A DNA stretch of 64,000 bases, taken from the NCBI GenBank assembly GCA_910583785.1, contig CAJTZK010000010.1, positions 50,367 through 114,366 on the forward strand, read 5' to 3'. Within the stretch, counting starts at the first letter, position 1. Each line of letters opens with the position of its first letter. The stretch is from an uncultured Oscillibacter sp. Lineage in GTDB: Bacteria > Bacillota > Clostridia > Oscillospirales > Oscillospiraceae. The translations under genes were made by a program, and so were the position numbers. The notes beneath the pieces were generated by a model. That model searched no databases. It was not told the origin of the DNA and saw nothing but the letters and a program-made list of their open reading frames with translations. Below are positions 7,418 through 16,180 of this stretch, one piece after another.

Positions 7418-8389
7418 ATGCGCGTGATTTTGGAAACCCTGCTGTCCCTGCTGACCCGGGGGGAGGACGCCGTGCTGGCCACGGTGGTCTCCGCCCGGGG
7501 TTCCACGCCCCGGGGGACTAGGTCCCAGCTGCTGGCGGGCCGGGAGGGCTTGCTTGCCGGGACCATCGGTGGCGGGCCGGGGGAGGCCCAGGCCCTGCTT
7601 CTCGCTGCGGAGCTGCTGGAGGAAAAACGGTCCGCCCTGCGCCGTCTGGAGCTCCGCCACGGCGGGGAGCTGGACTCCGTCTGCGGCGGGGAGCAGACGG
7701 TGCTCCTCCAGTTTGTCTCCCATACCGGGAAAGCCTGGGCGGCCTTTGCCCGGGAGGTTCTGGCCCGGCTGGAGTCCCGCCGGGGCGGCTGGATAGCCCT
7801 GGCGGCGGACCGGGCCCCGGCCCTGCTGGAGGAAGGACCCGCCGCCTGGGACGGGGAACGGCTGGTGTTCCCCCTGCCAGTGGGGGAGCGGGTGGTGGTG
7901 TTCGGCGGCGGGCACTGTGCCCTGGCCCTGGTTCCGGTCCTGCGGAGCGTGGGCTTCCGGGTGGTGGTGTTTGACAACCGGGCGGAATTTTCCAGTCCCG
8001 CCCGCTTCCCGGAGGCGGAGGCGGCGGTGTGCGGAGACTATACCCGCATTGCCGACGGGCTGGAACTGACGGCGGAGGACTACGCCGTGGTCATGACCAG
8101 CGGACACCGCCATGACTTCGAGGTGGAGGAGCAGCTCCTCCGGCGGCCCCTGGCCTACGTGGGGGTCATGGGCTCCCGGACAAAAACCGCCTATGTCAAC
8201 GGAAGGCTCCGGGAGGCGGGAATCCCCGAAGAGGCCATCCGGCGGGTCCGCACGCCCATCGGCACCGCCATCAAGGCCGTGACCCCGGAGGAGATTGCCG
8301 TCAGCATCGCCGGGGAACTGATCTATGAACGGGCCCTCCGCCGGGAAGCCGCCGGAACGGCGGAGCACGGGTGCCCTTCTCATTTGTAA
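7418..8389 (+). CDS. xdhC: XdhC/CoxI-family protein
   Basis: The 323-residue protein has the two XdhC parts. The N-terminal domain (about 1-100) has VVSARGSTPRG and TIGGGPGE. The C-terminal Rossmann-like domain (about 155-310) has VVVFGGGHCALAL, CGDYTR, MTSGHRHDFEVEEQLL and YVGVMGSRTK. XdhC proteins bind molybdenum cofactor and help sulfurate and insert it into xanthine-dehydrogenase-type hydroxylases. No molybdenum hydroxylase genes are in this window, so the partner must be elsewhere. The start at 7418 follows AAAGGAG and lies 16 bp after the previous gene. The family call is secure; the client enzyme is unknown. Confidence 0.87.
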   Translation: MRVILETLLSLLTRGEDAVLATVVSARGSTPRGTRSQLLAGREGLLAGTIGGGPGEAQALLLAAELLEEKRSALRRLELRHGGELDSVCGGEQTVLLQFVSHTGKAWAAFAREVLARLESRRGGWIALAADRAPALLEEGPAAWDGERLVFPLPVGERVVVFGGGHCALALVPVLRSVGFRVVVFDNRAEFSSPARFPEAEAAVCGDYTRIADGLELTAEDYAVVMTSGHRHDFEVEEQLLRRPLAYVGVMGSRTKTAYVNGRLREAGIPEEAIRRVRTPIGTAIKAVTPEEIAVSIAGELIYERALRREAAGTAEHGCPSHL

Positions 8390-8845
8390 AGCGCGGGAAA
8401 CCCGCCCTGCTTGTTTTGAGCGGACTTGGTAAAACCGGATGATAGGCAGGAAGCCCCCTTGTGCAGGATGAAACGCCTGCATAAGGGGGCGGTGTTATGC
8501 GGGCATGTTTGGAAAAATGTGAAAACGTCCCAATGGCGGTACTTCTCCTTTGGGAAGGCGCTAAAAAATCTTGAGGCACACCGGACACTCCCGGGATGCT
8601 GCCTTGCCCGAAGAAAAACGGTCGCGCCCTTTGCCAAGCTGCCCTTGGACAAGCAGGCCCTAAACAGAAAAAGGGGGCAAGGGCCGGGCCGCCGGATTCC
8701 GGGGTTGCGCGTTTCCCGGTTCTGTGCTTTCATCATCATAAAGCTGATAAATTTTTCCCGCTGTGGGATTTTTTCCGTTTCCCAGCCGTTTACTAGACAG
8801 GATGCCGCCAAATAAAACAAATAAAAGGAAAGGATGTGACCCGCC
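8390..8845. other. Intergenic region between xdhC and the sigma factor
   Basis: No frame here looks coding on either strand. It holds the strong stem-loop at 8454-8489 and an AT-rich stretch before the sigma-factor ribosome site (around 8740-8835), presumably the sigma gene promoter; I could not match a sigmaA pair there. Confidence 0.5.
8454..8489. repeat. 14-bp stem-loop downstream of xdhC
   Basis: CCCCCTTGTGCAGG (8454-8467) and CCTGCATAAGGGGG (8476-8489) pair over 14 bp with one G-T wobble and an 8-base loop. It lies 65 bp past xdhC and lacks a T run, so it may be an inefficient terminator, an mRNA 3' protector or part of a small RNA. Confidence 0.55.
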
Positions 8846-9379
8846 ATGCTTGCGGTTTACCTGGCCATGCTGGAAACCGAGGAGGACCAGCGCCGGTTTA
8901 CGCGGCTTTACGAGGCCTACGAAAAGAAAGTTTACGCCGTCTCCCTGCGTATCCTGGGGGACCCCACCCGGGCGGAGGACGCCGCCCAGCAGACCTGGTT
9001 TCAGCTCCTGAGAAATTGGGAGCGGGTTTCCGCCCTCCCCTGGGAGGAGACGGAGGGCTATGCCGTCACCGCCGCCAAGAACTGCGCCCTGGACATCCTC
9101 CGGGCGGAGCGGAGGACGACCGCCTTTCCGGAGGACTGGGACCCCCCGGCCCGGGAGGAACGCCAGGAGGAGTACGATTACCTGGTGTCCCTGATCCGGG
9201 CCCTGCCGGAGAACTACCGCCGGATTCTGGAGCTCAAATGTGTGGAGGAGCAGGGCAACCGGGAAATTGCCCGGCGGTTGAATATCAACGAATCCACCGT
9301 GGCCAGCCGGGTGATGCGGGGCCGGGCCATGCTGCGGGAGCAGCTGGAGAAGGAGGGATATTGCTATGACGCAGTTTGA
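8846..9379 (+). CDS. ECF-type RNA polymerase sigma factor
   Basis: The 177-residue protein has sigma region 2 (about residues 20-85, AAQQTWFQLLRNWERV) and region 4 (about 120-170, LPENYRRILELKC and INESTVASRVMRGRAMLR, a helix-turn-helix). The short spacing and lack of other regions mark it as an extracytoplasmic-function sigma factor. Its stop lies inside the next gene, a single-pass membrane protein, so the pair forms the usual sigma/anti-sigma unit. The ATG at 8846 follows AAGGATG. The target promoter motif is unknown. Confidence 0.88.
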   Translation: MLAVYLAMLETEEDQRRFTRLYEAYEKKVYAVSLRILGDPTRAEDAAQQTWFQLLRNWERVSALPWEETEGYAVTAAKNCALDILRAERRTTAFPEDWDPPAREERQEEYDYLVSLIRALPENYRRILELKCVEEQGNREIARRLNINESTVASRVMRGRAMLREQLEKEGYCYDAV

Positions 9380-10730
9380 CCAGCTTTTGCGCCGGGGCCT
9401 GATGGACGCCAACCTGGCCCAGTATGAGCGGACCCTCCAGACGGCGGATGCCGCGGAAATGGATTTCTCCCTGGGGTACCTCCAGGAGCGGATGCGCCTT
9501 CTGGCGGACCCCTGGGGCTGGATGCGGCGGCGGGAGCTGGCCGGGTCCCGCCGGAGGGGGCGGCTGAACTGGCGGGTCATCGCCCTGGTGGCGGCCCTGC
9601 TGCTGCTGTCCGCCTGTGCCTACGCCGTGGCCACCGGGCAGTTCTCCCAGTGGTTCCCCTGGGTGGGGGCGGATCCCAAGGCCCCGGAAGTTTCGGAGGA
9701 GGTCCTGAGCCGCACGGGCACGGTGATTGAACAGAGCCAGACCGTGGACGGCGCAACGGCCACCCTGAACGCCGCCGTGTGGGATGGCGGTACCCTGCGC
9801 CTGTCCCTGGTGGTGAAGGCCCCCAATATCCCCAAGGAGGTCACCAAGGGGACCAGCCTCTACACGGAGGAGTGCTCCATTACCCTGCCGGAGGAGGATT
9901 GGAGGGAGTACTTGCGGAAAGATGAGGAAGCCCATGGCGAAGGACTCTCCAAGGAACTGCTGGAAAAGTCCATCCAGAACTTCCTGGACATGGGCCAGGC
10001 TGGCTACTGGAACCGCGTCAACGTGCTCAACTTCCCCCTGGTCAGCCGGGAGAAGGACACCCTCACCTTCGAAGCCTGGATGTCCTTCAAGGACTATCTG
10101 AAACAGCCGGAGATCACCCTCCACCTAGAGAACATCGCCACCTATGAGGACGGAAAGGGTGACAAGGTGATCTGGCAGGACGGTAAGCGCACCGGGCCCG
10201 GGCCGAAGGACGTCATCTTAAAGGGGCCCATGGAGTTCACCTTCCAGCTGGAGAACATCCTTCCGGCCGCGAAATACACGGGAGACGTGAAGGTTACGGC
10301 GGAGGACGTCCCCCTGCGGTTCACAGGGTTTGAAGTGGGGGCGTTTGAGATGAAGGCGGATTATGACCTCCTGGCCCAGATGAACCCGGTCCGCGTCACA
10401 AGGCCGGAGGGCGCGCCCCCGGCCGCCGCGCCGGACCCGGACAAGCTGAGTGAAGAGAGCGTGCGCAAGGTCCTCCGTGGAATCATAAAGGGCCTGTGGA
10501 CCAAGGACGGCGTGTACGTGGACCTCTCCCAGTGGGGCGGGAGCTTGAGCCTGATTACCTCGGAAGACGGGACGGCCAACGGAAGCCTGGGCGTCACGTA
10601 TCCCTACCCCATTGACCCCGCCGGGGTGGCGGCGGTGGACTTGAACGGCACCCGGGTGGAGCTGGGCAGCCTGAAGCCCGCGGCGGAGCAAGCGGCGCCC
10701 GCTCCGGCCGCCGCCGGGGCCAAGCCTTAA
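9366..10730 (+). CDS. DUF4179-type membrane protein, probable anti-sigma factor
   Basis: The 454-residue protein starts 14 bp inside the sigma gene, so it is translationally coupled. About 58 N-terminal cytoplasmic residues precede one transmembrane segment (about 59-80, VIALVAALLLLSACAYAVA). A large extracellular part follows, with DUF4179-like beta-strand segments such as QTVDGATATLNAAVWDGGTL. This layout is typical of anti-sigma partners of ECF sigma factors in Clostridia, where the cytoplasmic end holds the sigma factor and the outer part senses a signal. The last 20 or so residues are Ala/Pro-rich. The anti-sigma role is inferred from coupling and topology. Confidence 0.75.
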   Translation: MTQFDQLLRRGLMDANLAQYERTLQTADAAEMDFSLGYLQERMRLLADPWGWMRRRELAGSRRRGRLNWRVIALVAALLLLSACAYAVATGQFSQWFPWVGADPKAPEVSEEVLSRTGTVIEQSQTVDGATATLNAAVWDGGTLRLSLVVKAPNIPKEVTKGTSLYTEECSITLPEEDWREYLRKDEEAHGEGLSKELLEKSIQNFLDMGQAGYWNRVNVLNFPLVSREKDTLTFEAWMSFKDYLKQPEITLHLENIATYEDGKGDKVIWQDGKRTGPGPKDVILKGPMEFTFQLENILPAAKYTGDVKVTAEDVPLRFTGFEVGAFEMKADYDLLAQMNPVRVTRPEGAPPAAAPDPDKLSEESVRKVLRGIIKGLWTKDGVYVDLSQWGGSLSLITSEDGTANGSLGVTYPYPIDPAGVAAVDLNGTRVELGSLKPAAEQAAPAPAAAGAKP

Positions 10731-10764
10731 GGGAGCCGGGCCGCCTTCCCGGCCCGCCGGAGGC

Positions 10765-10793
10765 TTGCGTTTGCCGGGGACCTTTGCTATAAT
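10765..10793 (+). promoter_or_regulatory. SigmaA promoter of the first CoA-transferase
   Basis: TTGCGT (10765-10770) and TATAAT (10788-10793) are 17 bp apart, 54 bp before the gene start. The -35 is imperfect and the -10 is consensus. Confidence 0.6.
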
Positions 10794-10847
10794 TCCAGCA
10801 TATCTTCCCGGTTCCCTCCTGGTCCCGGGAGCTTCCTGGAGGTCTTC

Positions 10848-12200
10848 ATGTCTTTGCCTACTCCGGTCCGGAAAGGACGCGCTTCCGCCTGCGGCAGCTG
10901 GCGGCGGCAGTATGAGGCGCTGCGGATGTCCGCCGCCCAGGCTGCGGAGCAGGTCCGCCCTGGGGACGCGGTGGCGGCCAGCGCCTCGGCCAACTGGCCC
11001 TATGCCGTGGACGCGGCCCTGGCGGAGCGCCTGCGTTCCCTAGCGGGCCACATTGAGCTTTTGTCCCTGTATGCTCCCCTGGACACCGCGCTGTTGTCCC
11101 CGGACAACGTGGACCTGGTTTCCTACCAGGCCAACTTCTTCTCCGGGGAGCGGCTCCTGGCCCCCCAGGGGAACGTCTGGTACGTCCCCGCCCATCTTAG
11201 CGCCACCGGGGACTGGATGTGCTCCCGGAGGCCCCGGGTGGCGGTAATCGCCTGCTCGGCCCCTGATGAAAACGGGTGGATGAGCCGTTCCCTCTGGGGG
11301 GCCAGCGTCCCCCGGCGGACGCTGGAAGAGGCGGAAACCGTGATCGTGGCCGTGAACCGCCAGCTCCCCTTTTTCTCCAGCGGGGGAGAGGGGCACATGC
11401 TGTTCCACGTCTCAGAGGCGGACGCCATCGTGGAGGACAGCCGTCCCCCGGCGGAGCACCCCCCGGTCCCGGCGGGGGATACGGACCGCCGCATCGCGGG
11501 GTACATTGCGGACCTGGTCCCCGACGGGGCCTGTGTCCAGTTCGGCCTGGGGGGCCTGGCCAATGCCGTGGGCGAATGCTTGGCGGACGCGGGAAAGCGG
11601 GACCTGGGGCTCCAGACGGAGGTCATTGGGAACTGCGTCATGGAGCTGATGAAAAAGGGCGTCCTGAACAACAGCCGCAAGCGGACCTGCCCGGGCCAGT
11701 CCGTGGGCGCGTATTTCATCGGGGACAAGCGCCTGTGGGACTTTGCCCGGGAGAACCCGGCGTTCTGCCAGAAGGACATCTACTGGACCAACGATCCCAG
11801 GCGGATTGCGGAAAACGACCGGGTGGTCTCCATCAACAACGCCATGGAAATCGACCTGACTGGCCAGGTCAACGCCGAGAGCGTGGGACCCCGGCAGTAC
11901 TCGGGAACCGGAGGGCAGCTGGAGTGGGTGCTGGGGGCCCAGTGGTCCCGGGAGGGGAAAAGCATCATTGCCCTCCGCTCCAGCTACCGGGATAAGGCGG
12001 GAGCCCTCCACTCCAAGATCGTCCCCCAGCTCCCCTTGGGGAGCGTAGTAACCACGCCCCGGACCTGCGTCCAGTACGTGGCCACGGAATACGGCGTGGC
12101 GGACCTGCGGTACAAAAGCGTCCTGGAGCGGGCCCGTGCGCTGATTGCCATTGCCCACCCCGATTTCCGGGCGGAGCTGTCCCGGAATCTGCCCTGGTGA
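10848..12200 (+). CDS. Acetyl-CoA hydrolase/transferase family CoA-transferase
   Basis: The 450-residue protein is a class I CoA-transferase of the 4-hydroxybutyrate/acetate group. It has the VQFGLGGLANAVGE loop (about residue 225), the probable catalytic Glu in GQVNAESVGPRQYSGTGG (about 345), and the C-terminal ATEYGVADLR and IAIAHPDFR segments. Such enzymes move CoA between an acyl-CoA and a carboxylate through a glutamyl-CoA intermediate. It stands alone behind its own promoter, so its acyl substrate is unknown. The gene at 57421 belongs to the same family but is clearly diverged. The start at 10848 follows GGAGG. Confidence 0.85.
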   Translation: MSLPTPVRKGRASACGSWRRQYEALRMSAAQAAEQVRPGDAVAASASANWPYAVDAALAERLRSLAGHIELLSLYAPLDTALLSPDNVDLVSYQANFFSGERLLAPQGNVWYVPAHLSATGDWMCSRRPRVAVIACSAPDENGWMSRSLWGASVPRRTLEEAETVIVAVNRQLPFFSSGGEGHMLFHVSEADAIVEDSRPPAEHPPVPAGDTDRRIAGYIADLVPDGACVQFGLGGLANAVGECLADAGKRDLGLQTEVIGNCVMELMKKGVLNNSRKRTCPGQSVGAYFIGDKRLWDFARENPAFCQKDIYWTNDPRRIAENDRVVSINNAMEIDLTGQVNAESVGPRQYSGTGGQLEWVLGAQWSREGKSIIALRSSYRDKAGALHSKIVPQLPLGSVVTTPRTCVQYVATEYGVADLRYKSVLERARALIAIAHPDFRAELSRNLPW

Positions 12201-12210
12201 GAGGGAAGAA

Positions 12211-12249
12211 CCGCCCCCGGCCGCCGGATCATCCGGCGGCCGGGGGCGG
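12211..12249. terminator. Near-perfect 19-bp hairpin after the CoA-transferase
   Basis: Arms 12211-12229 and 12231-12249 (CCGCCCCCGGCCGCCGGAT and its complement) are separated by one base. It begins 10 bp after the stop. There is no T run, so it may slow or protect the 3' end rather than terminate fully. Confidence 0.6.
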
Positions 12250-12342
12250 TGCCCGCTGTGCCCGGTTGGCAGTTCGCTGGGGAATACCCAGGCTTTTGAC
12301 AGGAGAGGGCGGCCCTGTCAAGGCGTGTCTACCCGCCCATAT

Positions 12343-12383
12343 GGCAGGGCCCCGGAAATCCATTGGATTTCCGGGGCCCTGCC
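12343..12383. terminator. 19-bp hairpin terminator between convergent genes
   Basis: GGCAGGGCCCCGGAAATCC (12343-12361) pairs with 12365-12383 around ATT. TTTT appears 3-4 bases downstream on the plus strand. It sits between the CoA-transferase (+) and lysR (-) and could serve both. Confidence 0.7.
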
Positions 12384-12398
12384 GCTGCTTTTCCGAAT

Positions 12399-13334
12399 TT
12401 ACGCGTTTTGGAGGGAGAGCTCTTGGCTCAACACCGTTTTCATTTCCTTGATAAACGCGGAGGCCTCATCTGAAATCGTGGAATTAGCAACCTGAATCCA
12501 GCCAAGGCAGATCTCGTTATAGTGGTTTTTGATGGGCCTGCTGACCAATTCCGGACCAGCAAATCCCTTTGACAGGATACCCGTTCCAATGGAAAAGGCG
12601 TCCGTATGAGTCAGAATATTGATCATAGTGCCCCGGTCGATAACAAGGAACCGCTGGTCCAGCGTTGTGCTGCCTGGTAAAATCGCCTCTTCTGAAAAGT
12701 CCACGGAAATGGTGGCCTCAGATTCAAAGGAAGCGAAGGGATACGCTTTCATATCCTCCAAGTCTATTTCTGCATAAGAGGCCATGGGGTGGTCCTTCCG
12801 GAAGAACACGGAAGGGGACATGGAGAGCACGCGGTTGAACTCCAGGTTGCGGGCGGCCAGGTATTTGCGGATAAACGTCTCGGTTGTGGTAGAGAGAAAA
12901 ATAATGCCCACTTCGCTTTTTTGCTCAAATACATCCCGGATGACCCGGTCCATGCTGCACTCCCGCAAACGGACCTCAAACTGCTTGGGGGCCCGTTTTT
13001 CGAAAAATTTGCAGAACGCTTTAACCACAAAGGGATAGCGCTGCATGGAGACCGCCAGGTGAAAGGGCAGCGGCCGCACATGCCGGGTGTAGAGTTCCAG
13101 GATTCTCTCTTCTTGTTCCAGCAAGGTCTTGGCATAGCGTAGAAATTCCTGGCCGTCCCGGGTGAGGGTAATTCCCTTCCTGCTCCTGGAAAAAATGGAG
13201 ATGTGGAGCTCGTTTTCCAGGTCTTTCAGCGTACTGCTCAAATAGGGCTGCGTCAAATACAATTCCTGGGCCGCCTTGCTGATGCTGCCGCAGCGGGAAA
13301 TTTCCATAACGTAACGAATCTGTTGAAGGGTCAT
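12399..13334 (-). CDS. LysR-family transcriptional regulator
   Basis: The 311-residue protein has an N-terminal winged helix-turn-helix (residues 1-60, MTLQQIRYVMEI through AAQELYLTQPYLSSTLKDLE) and a periplasmic-binding-like effector domain (about 90-300). LysR proteins activate or repress a divergent promoter on binding a pathway metabolite. The divergent gene 217 bp away starts the dehydrogenase operon at 13551, so that operon is the expected target; the inverted repeat at 13394-13494 may be its binding site. The start at 13334 gives the standard LysR N-terminus with GAAGG upstream; an in-frame ATG at 13358 has no ribosome site. The gene is less GC-rich than those to its left. Confidence 0.9.
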   Translation of the reverse strand: MTLQQIRYVMEISRCGSISKAAQELYLTQPYLSSTLKDLENELHISIFSRSRKGITLTRDGQEFLRYAKTLLEQEERILELYTRHVRPLPFHLAVSMQRYPFVVKAFCKFFEKRAPKQFEVRLRECSMDRVIRDVFEQKSEVGIIFLSTTTETFIRKYLAARNLEFNRVLSMSPSVFFRKDHPMASYAEIDLEDMKAYPFASFESEATISVDFSEEAILPGSTTLDQRFLVIDRGTMINILTHTDAFSIGTGILSKGFAGPELVSRPIKNHYNEICLGWIQVANSTISDEASAFIKEMKTVLSQELSLQNA

Positions 13335-13393
13335 GTTTGCACCGCCTTCGTTGCGCATTTGCCAAAATAGACAAAATATTTTTTGAAATTAGG

Positions 13394-13494
13394 GTATGCT
13401 TTGTTGCTTATGGATGAGGATAGCTTTTTCATAATTGTTCCGGCTTCGAAAAAATGAAATACTATGTGTGACAGAAATCCTAATCAAAGCATAC
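13394..13494. promoter_or_regulatory. Widely spaced inverted repeat in the lysR-dehydrogenase intergenic region
   Basis: GTATGCTTTG (13394-13403) and CAAAGCATAC (13485-13494) are perfect 10-bp complements about 80 bp apart, and both flank with similar bases (TTAGG and CCTAAT). They bracket the divergent promoter region and are candidate LysR sites bound with DNA looping. Confidence 0.5.
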
Positions 13495-13550
13495 ACCAGA
13501 GTCCGGCAAAAGTCAAATTCCGAGGATTATGAAACAAGGGGGAACTGAAC

Positions 13551-14543
13551 ATGAACGTGCTGATCGCCGATTTGCCAAAGGCGCAGAACCGCGACATTGA
13601 TTATGAGATCAATCTGCTGCGGTCCGCTTTCCCGGACATAGAGACGGTCGTCTATGATTACGACGAAGCGAAAAAAGACGAATTCAAAGCGCTGCTGAAA
13701 AACGCGGACGCGCTTTTGACTGGCTTGATCGTAATGGATCAGGATATGCTGCAAAGTGCGGAGAAGCTCCGGGTTTTGTCGCTGACGTCTACGGGCTATA
13801 ACTTTGTGGACGTGCCCTGTGCCACGGAGAAGGGGATTGCCGTGGTCCCCATTGGGGAATACTGCACAGACGAGGTTGCCGACCACGCCATGTCCCTGAT
13901 GCTGGCATTGAACCGGAAGCTGAAGCACTATGTGGACATCCTGGACCGTCAGCACAGGTGGCTGTACCGGGAGGCTGGCGAGATTCGCGGCCTGCGGGGG
14001 CAGACGCTGGGTATCTTCGGCCTGGGTAAAATTGGACGGGCCCTGGCGGTCCGGGCCCAGGCATTTGGAATAGATGTGGTGGCCTATGATCCCTATCTGC
14101 CCCCCGCTATAGCAGAACAGGTTCATGTCAAGCTGGTTTCTCCCCAGTATATTCAGGAAAATTGCACCATCATCTCCAACCACATGATCCAGACCGCGGA
14201 GGTGGAGGATTACTTTAACGAGGCGTTTTTCTCCGGCTTGAAAAGGGCCCCCATATTCCTGAATGTGGCCCGGGGTGGAGCGGTCGATGAAGCGGCGCTG
14301 CTGGACGCCCTGGAAACCGGGAAAGTTTCTGCGGCTGGCCTGGATGTCTTTAAGGACGAGAATCCTGATTTGAGCCAGAACTCCTTCCTTGGCCGGAATA
14401 ACGTGATGGTTACGCCGCACGCGGCCTTCTATTCCAAAGAGTCCGTGGCCCGGGCGCAGAAAATCTCTGTGGAAAACATCATCTATTACCTCAAAGGCGA
14501 GTACGAAAAGGTCAACCATATTGTAAACGGCGTAAGGGCTTGA
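13551..14543 (+). CDS. D-2-hydroxyacid dehydrogenase family protein
   Basis: The 330-residue NAD-dependent enzyme has the Rossmann signature GIFGLGKIGRALAVRAQAFG (about 145-164). It also has the family's catalytic positions: Arg in NVARGGAVDEAAL (about 243), Glu in LDVFKDENP (about 270) and His in TPHAAF (about 289). It should interconvert a 2-oxoacid and a D-2-hydroxyacid. It is the first gene of the rightward operon, behind AAGGGGGAA and opposite lysR, and the FAD oxidoreductase gene follows after 44 bp. The likely job is handling the oxoacid made by the amino-acid-type dehydrogenase downstream, which is an inference from order. Confidence 0.86.
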   Translation: MNVLIADLPKAQNRDIDYEINLLRSAFPDIETVVYDYDEAKKDEFKALLKNADALLTGLIVMDQDMLQSAEKLRVLSLTSTGYNFVDVPCATEKGIAVVPIGEYCTDEVADHAMSLMLALNRKLKHYVDILDRQHRWLYREAGEIRGLRGQTLGIFGLGKIGRALAVRAQAFGIDVVAYDPYLPPAIAEQVHVKLVSPQYIQENCTIISNHMIQTAEVEDYFNEAFFSGLKRAPIFLNVARGGAVDEAALLDALETGKVSAAGLDVFKDENPDLSQNSFLGRNNVMVTPHAAFYSKESVARAQKISVENIIYYLKGEYEKVNHIVNGVRA

Positions 14544-14587
14544 CGCCGATTTTCACACTTTAGATTTTAGGGAAAGGAGAGCCCAAT

Positions 14588-15823
14588 ATGAAAAATGCGG
14601 ATGTCATCGTGATCGGTGGCGGCATGATTGGATTGTCCATCGCATATTGGCTTACGAAAAAGAACCAGACGGTTTTGGTTCTGGAGAAAGGTTCTACCCT
14701 GGCCGCAGGGAGCAGCGGCGCGGGCGACGGACATATCTACCACAACACGAAAATGCCGGGATATCACACAAATCTGGGCTTCGCCGGAGGAGAAATGTAT
14801 CCTTCGATTTTAGAGGACCTGGAGGACGACTGCGGATTTAGCGCGCATTGCGGCTCCTATCTGCTCTGCAACGACGAAAAAGAGTATGAAATTGTGGAGA
14901 AAGCCACCCGGAAGATGCAGGAGGGTGGAATGGACATCCGTATGCTCAGCGGCGATGAACTCCGCCAACAAGAGCCTTGCTTCTCCAAGAAAATCTATGG
15001 CGCCAGCTATGCCCCCAGCGGCGGCAAGCTGGACCCCTTGAAGCTGGTATTTGCCTACGCTCGAAAGGCCGCCGGGAGGGGCGCCACGATTTTGTGCGAC
15101 GCCGAAGTTACCGGAGTGGTCATAGAAGACGGCGCGGTTGTGGGAGTGGAAACGCCCAAGGGGACGTTCTATGGCGGTGCCGTAGTGGACGCCGCTGGTT
15201 CCTGGAGCGGCTTCCTGGGCAAGGCCGCCGGGCTCTATGTGCCTGTTAAGCCCCGTAAGGGCCAGATCGTCGTGAGCGAGGGGTGCGCTCCCATGCTGAA
15301 AGGCCCCGTTACCACCGCTTCTTTCTTCTGCGCGAAGTTCTATCCGGAAATGATGCAGATGTTCCGCAGGATGACGAAAGAGCTGAACCACGGCACCGCC
15401 ATTGAGCAAACCTCCAGCGGCACCATTTTAATCGGAGCCACAAACGAGTGGGCGGACTTTGATAAGAGCAATACCATAGAGGGCATCGAATGGCTGGTGG
15501 CGGAGGCCTGCCGGGCGATTCCCGCTTTGCGGAACGTACATTTTATTCGTACATTCTCCGGCTTCCGGCCTTATACGCCGGACCACCTGCCCATGGTAGG
15601 GGCTACGGCCCATCTGAAAAATTACTTCTTTGCCACGGGCTTTGAGGGCGGCGGCGTGTCCCTGAATCCCGCTGTCGGCCGCATGGTGGGCGAATTGATC
15701 TGCGGGGAGGAGCTCACGATTACCAACGCCCCCCTGGCGCCGGACCGGCTGGTCAAACCCTTTGGGGAGGCCACGGACGAAGAGCTGAAAGCCAACCTGC
15801 CTTTGGGCATTTTCAGTGCTTAA
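14588..15823 (+). CDS. DAO-family FAD oxidoreductase, catalytic subunit
   Basis: The 411-residue protein begins with the dinucleotide-binding motif DVIVIGGGMIGLSIAYWL and has the DAO fold segments KPRKGQIVVSEG and RTFSGFRPYTPDHLPMVG, with GFEGGGVSLNPAVGRMV binding FAD near the C-terminus. The family includes D-amino acid dehydrogenases, sarcosine oxidase beta and the catalytic subunits of heteromeric D-hydroxyproline dehydrogenase and HcnC. The next genes encode the other subunits of that kind of complex, so this is probably the beta (substrate) subunit. The substrate, a secondary or D-amino acid or similar, is not fixed by sequence. The start follows GGAAAGGAG. Confidence 0.85.
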   Translation: MKNADVIVIGGGMIGLSIAYWLTKKNQTVLVLEKGSTLAAGSSGAGDGHIYHNTKMPGYHTNLGFAGGEMYPSILEDLEDDCGFSAHCGSYLLCNDEKEYEIVEKATRKMQEGGMDIRMLSGDELRQQEPCFSKKIYGASYAPSGGKLDPLKLVFAYARKAAGRGATILCDAEVTGVVIEDGAVVGVETPKGTFYGGAVVDAAGSWSGFLGKAAGLYVPVKPRKGQIVVSEGCAPMLKGPVTTASFFCAKFYPEMMQMFRRMTKELNHGTAIEQTSSGTILIGATNEWADFDKSNTIEGIEWLVAEACRAIPALRNVHFIRTFSGFRPYTPDHLPMVGATAHLKNYFFATGFEGGGVSLNPAVGRMVGELICGEELTITNAPLAPDRLVKPFGEATDEELKANLPLGIFSA

Positions 15824-15841
15824 CGAAAGGAGAGTCAAGTT

Positions 15842-16180
15842 ATGGAAGAGCTGAGAGTCCCGCACCACCCTGTCCTGGGGGACGCCCCGGAAAAGCGGCA
15901 GGTTACGATTTACTACCAGGGGCAGCCAGTCCCGGCAAAAGAGGGCGAACCCATTGCCGCCGCCCTGCTGGCCGCTGGCATCCGCGCATTTCGGAAAACC
16001 GTGCACCGCCACGAGCCCAGGGGCGTCTTTTGCTCCATCGGACGGTGTACGGATTGCATGATGATCGTCAATGGCCTGCCGAACGTCCGCACGTGCGTAA
16101 CGCCAGTTGAGGACGGCATGAGGCTGGAACCCCAGGATGGGTTTGGCCACAGAGAACTGACGGGGGGTGAGGAGGAATGA
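15842..16180 (+). CDS. [2Fe-2S]-binding small subunit (HcnA/sarcosine-oxidase-alpha N-terminal type)
   Basis: The 112-residue protein carries a plant-type 2Fe-2S site: Cys64, Cys69 and Cys72 in CSIGRCTDC, then Cys85 in NVRTCVTP. It corresponds to the gamma subunit of heteromeric D-amino-acid or opine dehydrogenases, which relays electrons between the flavin subunits. It lies 18 bp after the DAO subunit and its stop overlaps the next start (ATGA, 16177-16180), giving coupled translation and a fixed subunit ratio. The start at 15842 follows AAAGGAG. Confidence 0.88.
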   Translation: MEELRVPHHPVLGDAPEKRQVTIYYQGQPVPAKEGEPIAAALLAAGIRAFRKTVHRHEPRGVFCSIGRCTDCMMIVNGLPNVRTCVTPVEDGMRLEPQDGFGHRELTGGEEE

